DNA of 64,000 nt from Acidovorax sp. Leaf78 (GCF_001422735.1 NZ_LMLZ01000001.1:369233-433232), one strand, 5' to 3'. Shown: positions 16,065 to 25,595, counted from the stretch's first letter. Program-made: numbers and translations. Notes: generated by a model from the letters alone, not told the origin.

Positions 16065-18797
16065 ATGAGCGAGTCCACCACCCCGCTTCGCATCAAGGCC
16101 TTCGTATGGGCCGCAGTGGCGGTGTTCATGGGGGCCGTGGCGCTGGTGTCTGCCGCCCTGGTGTGGAATGCGCGCCAGGTGGCGTTGGACGACAACGCAG
16201 GGCAGGCCACCCGCTTCGTCGCCGGGGCCGAGGCGGCACTCAACCGGTCGCTGCTCTCCGTCGACGTGCTGCTGGCCAGCCTGGATGAACTGCTGGGTCT
16301 GTCGACCGCCATGAGTGACTGGATCGACCCCGAGGCCGCGAGCCAGCGGCTGCGCAGTTCGGCTCGGCAGAACCTGATGGTGCGCTACGTGGCGCTGATG
16401 GATGCCCAGGGCAAGATCATCGCGTCGTCCGACGCCGCGGGCAGTGCGCTGGCGGTGCAGCTGCCCGTGGGGTTCCTGGAATCGGTGCTCCAGCAGCCGG
16501 TCTCCACCCTGTTGATCAGCCCACCCGTGGTGAGCTTTGCCACTGCCGAGCGCGTGCTCTACTTTGCGCGCCATCTGCGCATGGCCGACAGCGCCCGCGT
16601 GATCGCAATTGCCGAACTGCCGGTCAGCGCGCTCAGCTCCGTGCTGGTGCAGGGCGTGGACATCAGCGGCCTGCAGGTCACGCTGGAGCGCGCGGCCGGC
16701 CAACTGCTGCTGAGCGTGCCGTACCGCGAAGAAAACCTCACGCCGACCTTGAGCCCACCGCTGCAGCAGCTGGCTGCCGACGGCCCGTCGTGGAACGCCC
16801 CGGCCCGCCTGAGCGGCGAGCCTGCGCTGGTGGTGTACCGCCCCATCCTGTACCAGGACCTGCGCATTTCCGCGAGCGTACCGCGCAGCGACGCGCTGGC
16901 GGGCTGGCGCCAGCAGCGCAATGCCATCGGCCTCACGGGCCTGCTGTTTGCCGCGATGATCCTGGCCGCCGGGTGGCTGGCGCTGCGGTACCTGGAGCGC
17001 CTGTCGCAGGCGCGCGTTGCCATCGCGCAGTCCAAGGCCACGCTCGACCAGGCGCTCGAGTCCATGGTCAGCGGCTTTTTGCTGCTGGACGCACAGCACC
17101 GCGTGGTGCAGTGGAACAGCCGCTTCGAAGAGATCTTCCCGTGGATGCGCAACGTCATGGCGCCCACGGTGCCGTTTCGGCGCGTGATGGAAGAAACCTC
17201 CAAACACCACATGCCACGGGCCAGCGACGATGAACGCATGCGCTGGGTGGAGCTGCGCCTGCTCAAGCAGAACCAGCACCTGGAGCCCCACGAGCAGGTG
17301 CTGCCCAATGGCCGCACCATCCAGATCACCGAGCGCCCCACGCCCGAGGGCGGCCTCGTGATCACGTACCACGATGTCACGGCGCTGCGCCGGGCCAGCG
17401 CCGAGATCGAGAGCCTGGCCTTCTACGATCCGCTGACCAACCTGCCCAACCGCCGCCTGCTCATGGACCGCATGCAGCAGGTCATCGCGGCCAGCGGGCG
17501 CAGCGGGCAGTACGGTGCGCTGCTGTTCCTGGACCTGGACCACTTCAAGACCCTGAACGACACGCTGGGCCACGAAGTGGGCGACGTGCTGCTGCGCCAG
17601 GTGGCCGAGCGCCTGAAGACCTGTGTGCGGCGCGAGGACACCGTGGCGCGGCTGGGCGGCGACGAGTTCGTGGTCATGCTGCACGAGCTGTCGCTGCACA
17701 GCGAAGAGGCCGCGGCCTATGCGCGCCGCGTGGGCCAGAAGATCCTGCGCAAGCTCAACGTGCCGTATTCGCTCAACGGGCACACGCACCACAGCACGCC
17801 CAGCATCGGCGCCACCTTGATGGGCGGCACGCTGCAGCCCTCGGTCGACCTGCTCAAGCAGGCCGACATCGCCATGTACCAGGTCAAGTCGCAAGGCCGC
17901 AACGCACTGTGCTTTTTCGACCCCCAGATGCAGATCGCCATCAGCGTGCGGGCCCAGCTCGAAAGCGATCTACAGCTGGCGCTGGCGGGGCGCCAGTTCG
18001 TGCTGTATTACCAGCCTCAGTTCCACATGGACGGCCGCATCGTGGGTGCCGAAGCGCTGATCCGCTGGCAGCACCCCGAGCGCGGCCTGATCGCGCCGGG
18101 CGCCTTCATCAGCGTGGCTGAAGAGAGCGAGCTCATCGTCCCCATGGGCCACTGGGTGCTGCGCACCGCGTGCGAGCAACTTGCCCAGTGGGAGAACGAT
18201 GCGCGCTTGCGGCACGTGCAGCTGTCGGTCAACGTGAGTGCGCGGCAGTTCCGCCAGCGCGACTTCGTGGCCCGCGTGGTCGAGGTGCTGCGCGAGACCG
18301 GCGCGCGGCCCCACCTGCTCAAGCTCGAGCTGACCGAGTCGCTGGTGCTCGACAACGTGGACGACACGGTCGCAAAGATGGGCCTGCTCAAGACCAAGGG
18401 CGTGCGCTTTTCGGTGGACGACTTCGGCACCGGCTACTCGTCGCTGGCCTACCTCACGCGGCTGCCGCTCGACCAGCTCAAGATCGACCAGTCGTTCGTG
18501 CACAACCTGGGCGTGCGCCACACCGACGACGTGATCGTGCAGACCATCATCGGCATGGCCCGCAACCTGGAGCTGGACGTGATCGCCGAAGGGGTGGAAA
18601 CACCCGCGCAGAAAGCCTTGCTGGCCGACTACGGTTGCCTGCTGTTTCAGGGCTACCTGCTGGGTATGCCCGGCCCGGTGGCGGACCTGGAGGCGCTGCT
18701 GCGCAGTGCGGCGGGCGATGCGCCTGCGGTGCCAGGCCAGGGCGCGTTGCCCGGCCCAGCGGATGGGAGCGCTGCATCGCCTGAAGCGCGCTCCTAG
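16065..18797 (+). CDS. Membrane GGDEF-EAL protein (c-di-GMP synthesis/turnover) with PAS domain
   Basis: This 910-residue sensor begins with a transmembrane helix (about 15-36), a periplasmic sensor domain (about 40-285) and a second helix (about 287-307). A PAS-like domain follows (about 325-440). The GGDEF domain carries an intact GGDEF motif at 531-535. The EAL domain has the EAL signature at 663-665, with ELTESLVLDN and DDFGTGYSSLAYL matching catalytic loops. Both activities look possible. Such proteins tune c-di-GMP and so motility versus attachment; the flagellin gene 5 kb downstream is suggestive context only. The gene is monocistronic, converging on the DMT gene at 18870. Confidence 0.92.
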   Translation: MSESTTPLRIKAFVWAAVAVFMGAVALVSAALVWNARQVALDDNAGQATRFVAGAEAALNRSLLSVDVLLASLDELLGLSTAMSDWIDPEAASQRLRSSARQNLMVRYVALMDAQGKIIASSDAAGSALAVQLPVGFLESVLQQPVSTLLISPPVVSFATAERVLYFARHLRMADSARVIAIAELPVSALSSVLVQGVDISGLQVTLERAAGQLLLSVPYREENLTPTLSPPLQQLAADGPSWNAPARLSGEPALVVYRPILYQDLRISASVPRSDALAGWRQQRNAIGLTGLLFAAMILAAGWLALRYLERLSQARVAIAQSKATLDQALESMVSGFLLLDAQHRVVQWNSRFEEIFPWMRNVMAPTVPFRRVMEETSKHHMPRASDDERMRWVELRLLKQNQHLEPHEQVLPNGRTIQITERPTPEGGLVITYHDVTALRRASAEIESLAFYDPLTNLPNRRLLMDRMQQVIAASGRSGQYGALLFLDLDHFKTLNDTLGHEVGDVLLRQVAERLKTCVRREDTVARLGGDEFVVMLHELSLHSEEAAAYARRVGQKILRKLNVPYSLNGHTHHSTPSIGATLMGGTLQPSVDLLKQADIAMYQVKSQGRNALCFFDPQMQIAISVRAQLESDLQLALAGRQFVLYYQPQFHMDGRIVGAEALIRWQHPERGLIAPGAFISVAEESELIVPMGHWVLRTACEQLAQWENDARLRHVQLSVNVSARQFRQRDFVARVVEVLRETGARPHLLKLELTESLVLDNVDDTVAKMGLLKTKGVRFSVDDFGTGYSSLAYLTRLPLDQLKIDQSFVHNLGVRHTDDVIVQTIIGMARNLELDVIAEGVETPAQKALLADYGCLLFQGYLLGMPGPVADLEALLRSAAGDAPAVPGQGALPGPADGSAASPEARS

Positions 18798-18869
18798 GAC
18801 GTTTCAGCGGGCATCTTGCTGCTGCGAAAGTAACAACGGCAACGGCAGGGAAACGGCAGGCGCAGCGCG

Positions 18870-19772
18870 CTAAGCCTTCCGCGAAGAGACGATGATCCCG
18901 CCCACGATGAGCGCGAACGCCACGCCGTGAAACACCTGCGGCGTCTCGCCCAGGAACGCGGCCGACAGCATGCCGGCGAACAGCGGCGTGAGGTTGACGA
19001 AAAAGCCCGCCACCGCCGGCCCCGCGCGCTGCACTCCCACGCCCCAGAAGCGGTAGGCCAGCACCGCAGGCCCCACCGCAATGAACACCAGCGCCGCCAC
19101 CAGCGGCCAGCCCCAGGTCGCATGCGTGTGGCCCGTGGCCCATTCCACGCCCGCAAAGCTGCCCGACCACGCCAGGCCGAACACCATCTGCGCCATCAGG
19201 AAGGCGGCCCAGTCGCCGCGGATGGGTGCGGGCTCTGTGGTGCGCGACAGCAGCCAGCTGTAGAACGCCCACGAGATGGTGGCCAGAATCATGAAGAGGT
19301 CGCCCGGCACCAAGCGGAAGGCCAGCAGCTGCGCCCACTCGCCGCGGCTGAGCACGATCAGCACACCGCAGATCGACAGCAGCGCGCCCAGCACCTGGCG
19401 CTGCGTCACGCGCATTCCGAAGAACAGGCTGCCCACCGCCAGCATCCACACCGGCATGCTCGATCCCACCAGCGTCACGTTGATGGGTGTGGACGTTTGC
19501 AGCGCCATGTACTGGAACGCGTTGTACAGGCCGATGCCCAGCAGGCCCAGCAGCGCGTAGCGGCGCCAGTGGGGCCACAGCGGGCTGTCCTTGCGCAGCA
19601 CGCCATGGGCCAGTGGCAGCAGCACGCCAAAAGCCAGCACCCAGCGGATGAAGTTCAGGGCGATGGGAGAAATCAGCTCGTGCACCAGCCGCCCCACCAC
19701 GGCATTGCCCGCCCACAGCATCGGCGGAATCACCAGCATCGCGGCCGTGCCGGGCGTCAGTTTTTGTGTCAT
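18870..19772 (-). CDS. DMT family (EamA) transporter
   Basis: This 300-residue protein has ten predicted helices in two EamA repeats. Characteristic stretches are PPMLWAGNAVVGRLVHELISP at the first helix, ALQTSTPINVTLVGSSMPVWMLAVGSLFFG in repeat 1 and YRFWGVGVQRAGPAVAGFFVNLTPLFAGMLSAAFLGE near the end. Substrate unknown; relatives export metabolites such as threonine, cysteine pathway compounds or drugs. The ATG at 19772 gives a conventional N-terminus (MTQKLTPGTAAML); upstream in-frame codons encode a Pro/Arg-rich stretch typical of non-coding sequence. It is divergent from the quinone oxidoreductase gene with about 150 bp between starts. Confidence 0.87.
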   Translation of the reverse strand: MTQKLTPGTAAMLVIPPMLWAGNAVVGRLVHELISPIALNFIRWVLAFGVLLPLAHGVLRKDSPLWPHWRRYALLGLLGIGLYNAFQYMALQTSTPINVTLVGSSMPVWMLAVGSLFFGMRVTQRQVLGALLSICGVLIVLSRGEWAQLLAFRLVPGDLFMILATISWAFYSWLLSRTTEPAPIRGDWAAFLMAQMVFGLAWSGSFAGVEWATGHTHATWGWPLVAALVFIAVGPAVLAYRFWGVGVQRAGPAVAGFFVNLTPLFAGMLSAAFLGETPQVFHGVAFALIVGGIIVSSRKA

Positions 19773-19924
19773 GGGGCAGCACTGTAACGGTGCGCTGCTG
19801 GCGGTGCCGCTGGGCGCGCCAATGCCCTTGGCCGGTGGCGGTCGCCCTGGGGCGGCAAGGCGGCAGGTTTCGTGGCAGGATGGCCGCCGTTGTTGTGCAT
19901 CCCCCATTCCAGGAGACCCAGTCC

Positions 19925-20908
19925 ATGAGCCTTGCCGTCCAGATCCGCCAGCACGGCGGTCCCGAAGAACTTCACCTGGCCGATGTCACCGTGGGCGAAC
20001 CCGGCCCCGGCGAGATCCGCATCCGCCACCACGCCATCGGCCTGAACTTCATCGACGTGTACCACCGCACGGGCCTGTACCCGCTGCAGATGCCCGCAGG
20101 CATCGGCATGGAGGGCGCCGGCGTGGTCGAGGCGGTGGGCGAGGGCGTCACGCACCTGAAGGCGGGCGACCGCGCAGCCTATGCCAGCCAGCCGCCCGGC
20201 AGCTACTGCGAAGTGCGCGTGATGCCCGCCAAGACGGTGTGCAAGCTGCCCGACGCCATCAGCTTCGAGACCGGTGCGGCCATGATGCTCAAGGGCCTGA
20301 CTGCGCAGTACCTGCTGAAGAAAACGCTGCCGGTGGAAGGCCTGCAGGCCGGAGACCACGTGCTGTTCCATGCGGCGGCGGGGGGTGTGGGCCTGATCGC
20401 CAGCCAGTGGGCCAAGGCCCTGGGCCTGCAGCTCATCGGCACGGCGGGCTCCGACGCGAAATGCCAGCTGGCCTTGGCCAACGGCGCGGCGCACGCCATC
20501 AACTATCAACGGGAAGACTTCGCAGCCCGCGTGAAGGAGATCACCGGCGGCAAGGGCGTGAAGGTGGTCTACGACTCGGTGGGCAAGGACACCTGGGACC
20601 AATCGCTCGACTGCCTGCGGCCCTTCGGCCTCATGGCCTGCTTCGGCAATGCCTCGGGCCCCGCGCCTGCGTTTGCGCCCGGCTCGCTCGGTGCCAAGGG
20701 CTCGCTCTACGTCACGCGCCAGACGCTGTTCACCCACATCGCCACGCGCGAGAGCACGCAGGCCATGGCCGACGATTTGTTCGCGGTGGTGGCCAGCGGC
20801 CAGGTCAAGATCCACATCGACCAGCGCTACCCGCTGGCCGACGTGCAGCAGGCGCACCGCGACCTCGAAGCCCGCAAGACCACCGGCTGCACCATCCTCA
20901 CGCTGTGA
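19925..20908 (+). CDS. NADPH:quinone oxidoreductase, zinc-independent MDR family
   Basis: This 327-residue medium-chain dehydrogenase/reductase lacks the structural-zinc Cys cluster of alcohol dehydrogenases and matches QorA-type quinone reductases. The N-terminal catalytic part has HHAIGLNFIDVYHRTGLYP and PAGIGMEGAGVVEAVGEG. The cofactor motif is HAAAGGVGLIASQWAKALG near residue 150. It should reduce quinones or electrophilic aldehydes with NADPH as a one-electron or detoxifying step in the cytoplasm. Its TGA stop overlaps the GTG start of the NUDIX gene (GTGA), so the two are translationally coupled. Confidence 0.92.
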   Translation: MSLAVQIRQHGGPEELHLADVTVGEPGPGEIRIRHHAIGLNFIDVYHRTGLYPLQMPAGIGMEGAGVVEAVGEGVTHLKAGDRAAYASQPPGSYCEVRVMPAKTVCKLPDAISFETGAAMMLKGLTAQYLLKKTLPVEGLQAGDHVLFHAAAGGVGLIASQWAKALGLQLIGTAGSDAKCQLALANGAAHAINYQREDFAARVKEITGGKGVKVVYDSVGKDTWDQSLDCLRPFGLMACFGNASGPAPAFAPGSLGAKGSLYVTRQTLFTHIATRESTQAMADDLFAVVASGQVKIHIDQRYPLADVQQAHRDLEARKTTGCTILTL

Positions 20909-21738
20909 ACGCCGCTGTGCAGAACCCGTCGTTCGAGGCGTGGGTTGCGGGCGCGCGGCAGTCCGCCGAGCGCCCGCCCGCGCAGCCACGCCAGCCACTG
21001 GTGGTGGCGGGGCAGGTGGTGGGGTCGGTGGCGGAGGGTTTTTTGAATCAAATCAGCCCCTACCGCTTGCTGGAAAAGCGCTATCAGCTATCAAATCAGG
21101 AGCATTCGGGGGCCATGGCATGGTGCATCGATGGGCCGGCCGATGCCACCACCGATGCGCTCAACACGCTGGCTGCAGCCCTGCGCGACGCAGCACTGTG
21201 CGGCCCCTGGCGCGACGAGCAGCTGGCCGTGTGCAACCCGGCCGGCGAGGTCGTGGGCACGGTGGAGCGCGGCGCCGTGCGCGTGCTGGGCATCACCACC
21301 CGCGCGGTCCACTTGGTGGGTCTGGCGCCGGATGGCCGCATGTGGGTGCAAAAGCGCTCCATGACCAAGCCCAACAACCCCGGCCTGTGGGACACGCTGA
21401 TGGGCGGCATGGTGTCCGCCGCCGACACGCTGCCCCAGGCCCTCGCGCGCGAGACCTGGGAAGAGGCGGGCCTGCAGGTCGGTGCGCTCACGGCGCTGCA
21501 GCACGGCGGCCATGTCGACTTCAGCCGCCCCAGCCGCGAGGGTGGCGGCGCGGGCTACATGCTCGAACGCATAGACTGGTTCCGTGCCGAAGTGCCTGCG
21601 GGCATGGAGCCTTGCAACCAGGACGGGGAGGTCGAGCGCTTCGACCTGCTGCCGCCGGGCATCGTGCGCGATCAGGTGGCGCAGGGCCAGTTCACGCTGG
21701 AAGCCGGGTTGGTGATTGCGGGGTTTCTGGGGCTGTGA
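20905..21738 (+). CDS. NUDIX hydrolase with DUF4743-like N-terminus
   Basis: The 277-residue protein has an N-terminal DUF4743-like half (about 1-125) and a C-terminal NUDIX domain. The NUDIX box spans 168-190 (GMVSAADTLPQALARETWEEAGL). The first box Glu is Asp, while the catalytic RE..EE core is intact. Relatives act on nucleotide diphosphate derivatives or occur fused to thiamine pyrophosphokinase, and some act on damaged thiamine diphosphate; the substrate is open. Translation starts at a GTG at 20905 that overlaps the upstream stop by four bases. Residues about 46-67 come from an inverted palindromic repeat. Its 3' end overlaps the convergent SDR gene by 47 bp. Confidence 0.87.
   Translation: MNAAVQNPSFEAWVAGARQSAERPPAQPRQPLVVAGQVVGSVAEGFLNQISPYRLLEKRYQLSNQEHSGAMAWCIDGPADATTDALNTLAAALRDAALCGPWRDEQLAVCNPAGEVVGTVERGAVRVLGITTRAVHLVGLAPDGRMWVQKRSMTKPNNPGLWDTLMGGMVSAADTLPQALARETWEEAGLQVGALTALQHGGHVDFSRPSREGGGAGYMLERIDWFRAEVPAGMEPCNQDGEVERFDLLPPGIVRDQVAQGQFTLEAGLVIAGFLGL
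21041..21104 (-). repeat. Family-1 double-hairpin repeat, copy C (in NUDIX gene)
   Basis: On the minus strand it reads GATTTGATAGCTGATAGCGC then AAGCGGTA, with arms TACCGCTT (21061-21068) and AAGCGCTA (one mismatch). It is the only coding copy lying opposite to its gene, and it encodes a charged, Leu-containing loop. Confidence 0.65.
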
Positions 21739-22771
21739 TGCCCGATGTGGGCTGCTTGGTGGGCTGCCCTGCGGGCTCTGCGGCAGGGGGCAGGCAGCCC
21801 AGGCCTTCCAGCGTGGCCTGCACGGCCGCATCGAGCGGCGTGTGGGGCTCGGTGCCCAGCACCGACCGCAGCCGGTCGTTGGCCATGCGCAGCGGCTCGC
21901 GCCACAGGTAGCGCATCTCGCGCAGTTCGCGCAGGGTGGCCACGAAGGGCGACGCCAGCGTGATCAGCCACCACGGAAACGCACGCACCTTGGGCGCCGC
22001 GCCGCCGCGTGCCGCCACTGCCCGGCCGATGGCGCCCGCCATCTGCTGGCCGTCCGCGTCCCAGTGCCCAGCCATGTGGAACGGGGCGAACGCCGGCAGG
22101 TCGGCGCGGCGCGCGATCAACTGCACCATGGTGCGCGCCACGTCGGGCAGGTAGGACCACTGGTGGCCCACACCCGCGCTGCCGGGCAGCGACACCGCCG
22201 CCACCGGCTGGCCCGGCTTGACGAGGCCCTGCGCAAACCAGCTGTTGCCCACCTGCGGGCCGAAGTAGTCGCCCGCCCGCACGATGATCACGCGGCAGGT
22301 GGCAGGCGTCAGCGGGTGCGCCACGGTGGCCTGCTGCAGCCGCCGCTCCAGCTCCACACGCACGGCGCCCTTGCGGGTCAACGGGCGCTGCGGGTCGTCT
22401 TCACGCAGTACCGGAAACGCATCGGGCCCGTAGTTGTAGACCGTGCCGGGCAGCACCACCGTGGCGCCCACGGCGGTGGCGGCGGCGATGGTGTTGTCGA
22501 TCATCGGCAGCACCAGCTCGCCCCAGCGGCGGTAGCCCGGCGGATTGACGGCGTGCACGATCACGTCGCAGCCCGCGGCGGCGGCCAGCACGTCCTCGCG
22601 GCGCATGGCGTCGCCGCGCAGCCAGGCCATGCCGTCACGCTGCTCGCCCGCCGCCGGCGCACTGCGGTGCAGCGCCACCACCTGCCAGCCCGCGTCGCGC
22701 AGCTGGCGCGCCACCTCGCCACCGATGCCGCCGGTGGCGCCCAGAACCAGAACCTTGTTGCCGTTTGCCAT
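21692..22771 (-). CDS. NAD(P)-binding NmrA/extended-SDR family protein
   Basis: The 359-residue protein opens with the dinucleotide motif VLVLGATGGIGGEVARQL (residues 7-24), typical of NAD-dependent epimerase/dehydratase and NmrA-like proteins. HAVNPPGYRRW and PGTVYNYGPDAFP follow, then a region corresponding to the Tyr/Lys of extended SDRs. Whether it is an enzyme or a redox-sensing regulator is unclear. It starts 97 bp from the divergent LysR gene, the classic arrangement for a LysR target. The last 47 bp overlap the 3' end of the NUDIX gene on the other strand. The final 30 residues are Pro/Thr/Gln-rich and probably not structured. Confidence 0.85.
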   Translation of the reverse strand: MANGNKVLVLGATGGIGGEVARQLRDAGWQVVALHRSAPAAGEQRDGMAWLRGDAMRREDVLAAAAGCDVIVHAVNPPGYRRWGELVLPMIDNTIAAATAVGATVVLPGTVYNYGPDAFPVLREDDPQRPLTRKGAVRVELERRLQQATVAHPLTPATCRVIIVRAGDYFGPQVGNSWFAQGLVKPGQPVAAVSLPGSAGVGHQWSYLPDVARTMVQLIARRADLPAFAPFHMAGHWDADGQQMAGAIGRAVAARGGAAPKVRAFPWWLITLASPFVATLRELREMRYLWREPLRMANDRLRSVLGTEPHTPLDAAVQATLEGLGCLPPAAEPAGQPTKQPTSGITAPETPQSPTRLPA

Positions 22772-22856
22772 GCGTGCACTCCAAACCTTGTTGCGATGCA
22801 GGGCAGTGTGCGTGTGGGGTGGGCAAAAGGAAATTGCTGAAAATGAGCGTAAGGCT

Positions 22857-22870
22857 ATACATTTATGTAT
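22857..22870. promoter_or_regulatory. Palindrome at the LysR start codon
   Basis: ATACAT (22857-22862) and ATGTAT (22865-22870) form a perfect inverted repeat that overlaps the ATG at 22869. It lies between two divergent genes and could be an autoregulatory LysR site or a translation-controlling hairpin. Confidence 0.4.
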
Positions 22871-23807
22871 GACTCAAGCACCTTCGTCCGATAGCCCGGT
22901 GGGCTGGGAGCTGTACCGCTCGTACCTCGGCGTGCTGCGCGAAGGCTCGCTCTCCGGCGCCGCCCGTGCGCTGGGCGTGACGCAGCCGACCGTGGGCCGC
23001 CATATCGCAGCCCTGGAGCAGGCCCTGGGGCTCACGCTCTTCACCCGGTCGCAGCAAGGCCTGCTGCCCACCGAGGCGGCATTGGCGCTGCAGCCGCATG
23101 CCGAGGCCATGGGTCATTCGGCCGCCGCCCTGGTGCGCGCCGCCAGCGGCCATGGCGACGGGGTGAGGGGCACCGTGCGCGTCACGGCCAGCGAGGTGAT
23201 CGGCGTGGAGGTGCTGCCCGCCATCCTGGCGCAGTTGCAGGCCGACCATCCGGCGCTGTGCATAGAGCTCGCGCTGAGCAACAAGGTGCAGGACTTGCTG
23301 CACCGCGAGGCCGACATCGCCATCCGCATGACCGAGCCCCGGCAAGAGGCGCTGATCGCCCGGCGCGTCGGCGTGGTGCAGGTGGGGCTCTACGCGCACA
23401 CCCGCTACCTGCAGGTGCATGGCATGCCAATGTCGTCGGCCGACCTGCAGCAGCACCGGCTTGTCGGGTACGACGAGGAAACCCCCTTTTTGCGCGCCGC
23501 CCGCAAGGCCGCGCCCGCCTGGCGTCGCGAGGCCTTTGCCCTGCGCAGCGACAGCGACCTGGCGCAACTGGCCCTGGTGCGCGCGGGGTGCGGCATCGGG
23601 GTGTGTCAGATAGGCCTCGCCGCCAAAACGCCCGACATGGTGCGCGTGCTGGCATCGCAGTTCTCGGTGGGGCTCGATACCTGGGTGGTGATGCACGAAG
23701 ACCTGCGCAGCAGCCCGCGTTGCAAATTCACGTTCGATGCGCTGGCGCAGGGGTTGCAGTGTTACGCAGAGCAGGGCATGGGCTCTGAAGGCACGGACAA
23801 GGCGTAA
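22869..23807 (+). CDS. LysR family transcriptional regulator
   Basis: This 312-residue protein has the LysR winged helix-turn-helix at about 14-72 (SLSGAARALGVTQPTVGRHIAALEQALGLTLFTRSQQGLLPT) and the two-lobed effector-binding domain from about 95. It is divergent from the NmrA-like SDR gene with 97 bp between starts, so that gene is its likely target. The ATG at 22869 lies inside an AT-rich palindrome, which may mean its own expression is controlled there. The effector is unknown. Confidence 0.92.
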   Translation: MTQAPSSDSPVGWELYRSYLGVLREGSLSGAARALGVTQPTVGRHIAALEQALGLTLFTRSQQGLLPTEAALALQPHAEAMGHSAAALVRAASGHGDGVRGTVRVTASEVIGVEVLPAILAQLQADHPALCIELALSNKVQDLLHREADIAIRMTEPRQEALIARRVGVVQVGLYAHTRYLQVHGMPMSSADLQQHRLVGYDEETPFLRAARKAAPAWRREAFALRSDSDLAQLALVRAGCGIGVCQIGLAAKTPDMVRVLASQFSVGLDTWVVMHEDLRSSPRCKFTFDALAQGLQCYAEQGMGSEGTDKA

Positions 23808-23822
23808 ATTCTGCCTGTTCTG

Positions 23823-23878
23823 GTTGCTCTGTTTTTAATAGCGTAAAAGTGTTTCCTATCCAGCGGTAGGTGGCAGTT
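23823..23878 (+). repeat. Family-1 repeat, copy D (intergenic, degenerate)
   Basis: TTGCTCT...TTTTTAATAGC followed by a weak CCTATCCAGCGGTAGG hairpin. It lies between the LysR stop and the flagellin promoter. Confidence 0.5.
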
Positions 23879-23936
23879 TTCCTTGATTTTTACCTGATCG
23901 TGGTGGTGCGTTGCGGCCTGATTTCCGGCGACTGGC

Positions 23937-23963
23937 TCAAGTCAACACGCAAGCTGCCGAAAT
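23937..23963 (+). promoter_or_regulatory. Predicted sigma-28 (FliA) promoter of flagellin
   Basis: TCAA (23937-23940), exactly 15 bases, then GCCGAAAT (23956-23963), against the sigma-28 consensus TAAA-N15-GCCGATAA. It lies 86 bp upstream of the flagellin ATG, a usual leader length. Confidence 0.75.
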
Positions 23964-24049
23964 GAAGGCATTCAGCCGCCCTGCGGGGCACATACCAACA
24001 ACAAGCACCCCGAGCACACCTTGCGAGTGGGACGGGCCGAGGGATTTGA

Positions 24050-25513
24050 ATGGCGTCCACGATCAACACCAACATCGCCTCGCTCACCGCGCAGCGCAAC
24101 CTGGGCACCAGCCAAACGTCGCTGAACACGTCCATTCAGCGCCTGTCCTCGGGCCTGCGCATCAACAGCGCCAAGGACGACGCGGCGGGCCTGGCGATTT
24201 CCGAGCGTTTCACCAGCCAGATCCGCGGCCTGAACCAGGCAGTTCGCAACGCCAACGACGGTATCTCCCTGGCGCAGACGGCGGAAGGCGCACTGAAGGC
24301 TTCGGGCGACATCCTGCAGCGGGTGCGCGAGCTGGCCGTGCAATCGGCCAACGCCACGAACAGCGCGGGCGACCGGCAGGCCCTGCAGCAGGAGGTGGGC
24401 CAGCTGGTGTCCGAGCTGGACCGCATATCGCAGACCACGGAGTTCAATGGCGCCAAGTTGCTGGACGGTACCTTCGGTACGCAGCAATTCCAGGTCGGGG
24501 CCAACGCCAACCAGACGATTGTTGCCGCCTCGGCCAATCTGCGAACCAATGCCTACGGCAGCAACCAGGTGGTGGCCGTGGGGCCACCCACCAACACCAA
24601 CAACAACTTCAATGGCGTGACGGCGGGCAGCGTGGCGGTGAATGGTTTTGCGGGGAGCCGCACCGTTTCAGTGGCTTCCAATGCCACGTCGTCCCAGATC
24701 GCCGATTCGATCAATGCCGTCAAGGCAGACACCGGCGTGAGCGCCACGGCGCGCACCTCCATGAGCATTGCCTTTGGCAGCACCGGGACCTATGTGCTGG
24801 ACCTGACGTCGGACAACACGACCCCCAGGAGGCTGTCTTTCACGCTGTCCACCAGCAATACGGCCGATGGCCTGGCGGCAGCCGTCACAGCCATCAATGA
24901 CCAATCGTCCAAGACGGGGGTGACCGCTGCGTTGAACTCCGACGGCTCCAGGGTGCTTCTGAGCAACACGCGGGGTAACGACATCCTCATCACGGACACC
25001 AACACAGCCAACCCCGGCACGGTGTCCGTGCAGAAGCTGGATGCCGATGGCAACAATGCGGGGGCACCGGTCGTGCTGGCTGTGAACACGGCGGTCGACA
25101 ATGCCAAAGTCAGCGGATATGTCACGCTAGATTCAGAAAAGTCTTTCACGGTCACGCCCACCGGCACCAATGCGGCTGCGGCGGGGGCGTCGTCTGTGAA
25201 GAAGGTGTCCGACCTCGATGTCACGACCTTTGACAAGGCGACCGAATCGCTCAAGACGACCGATGCCGCTCTGAGCTTCATCAACGGCGAGCGCGCCAAG
25301 CTGGGCGCGCTGCAGTCGCGATTTGAAACCTCGATCAGCAACCTGCAGGTCACGTCGGAGAACCTGTCGGCGTCGCGCTCGCGCATTCTGGATGCCGACT
25401 TCGCCGCCGAGACGGCCAACCTCTCGCGCTCGCAGATCCTGCAGCAGGCGGGCACGGCGATGGTGGCGCAGGCCAATCAGCTGCCGCAAGGGGTGCTGGC
25501 GCTGCTGCGGTAA
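24050..25513 (+). CDS. fliC: Flagellin
   Basis: The 487-residue protein has the conserved flagellin ends: residues 1-140 ([17 protein letters not shown] ... [32 protein letters not shown]) and the last 90 ([38 protein letters not shown], ending in LLR). The middle (about 170-390) is Thr/Ser/Asn/Ala-rich and forms the variable, surface-exposed domains. It polymerises into the filament after export without a cleaved signal peptide. A sigma-28-like promoter lies 86 bp upstream. No flagellar cap, chaperone or hook genes adjoin it, so it is an isolated flagellin locus and the genome may carry another copy. Confidence 0.95.
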   Translation: MASTINTNIASLTAQRNLGTSQTSLNTSIQRLSSGLRINSAKDDAAGLAISERFTSQIRGLNQAVRNANDGISLAQTAEGALKASGDILQRVRELAVQSANATNSAGDRQALQQEVGQLVSELDRISQTTEFNGAKLLDGTFGTQQFQVGANANQTIVAASANLRTNAYGSNQVVAVGPPTNTNNNFNGVTAGSVAVNGFAGSRTVSVASNATSSQIADSINAVKADTGVSATARTSMSIAFGSTGTYVLDLTSDNTTPRRLSFTLSTSNTADGLAAAVTAINDQSSKTGVTAALNSDGSRVLLSNTRGNDILITDTNTANPGTVSVQKLDADGNNAGAPVVLAVNTAVDNAKVSGYVTLDSEKSFTVTPTGTNAAAAGASSVKKVSDLDVTTFDKATESLKTTDAALSFINGERAKLGALQSRFETSISNLQVTSENLSASRSRILDADFAAETANLSRSQILQQAGTAMVAQANQLPQGVLALLR

Positions 25514-25595
25514 GAGCAGCTTACACAACTCATTCTTCTGGCGTCGTGGCTGCGCCCCGCCGTTGAGCGCGCCAGGAATCATCCAGCCGCCCCCG

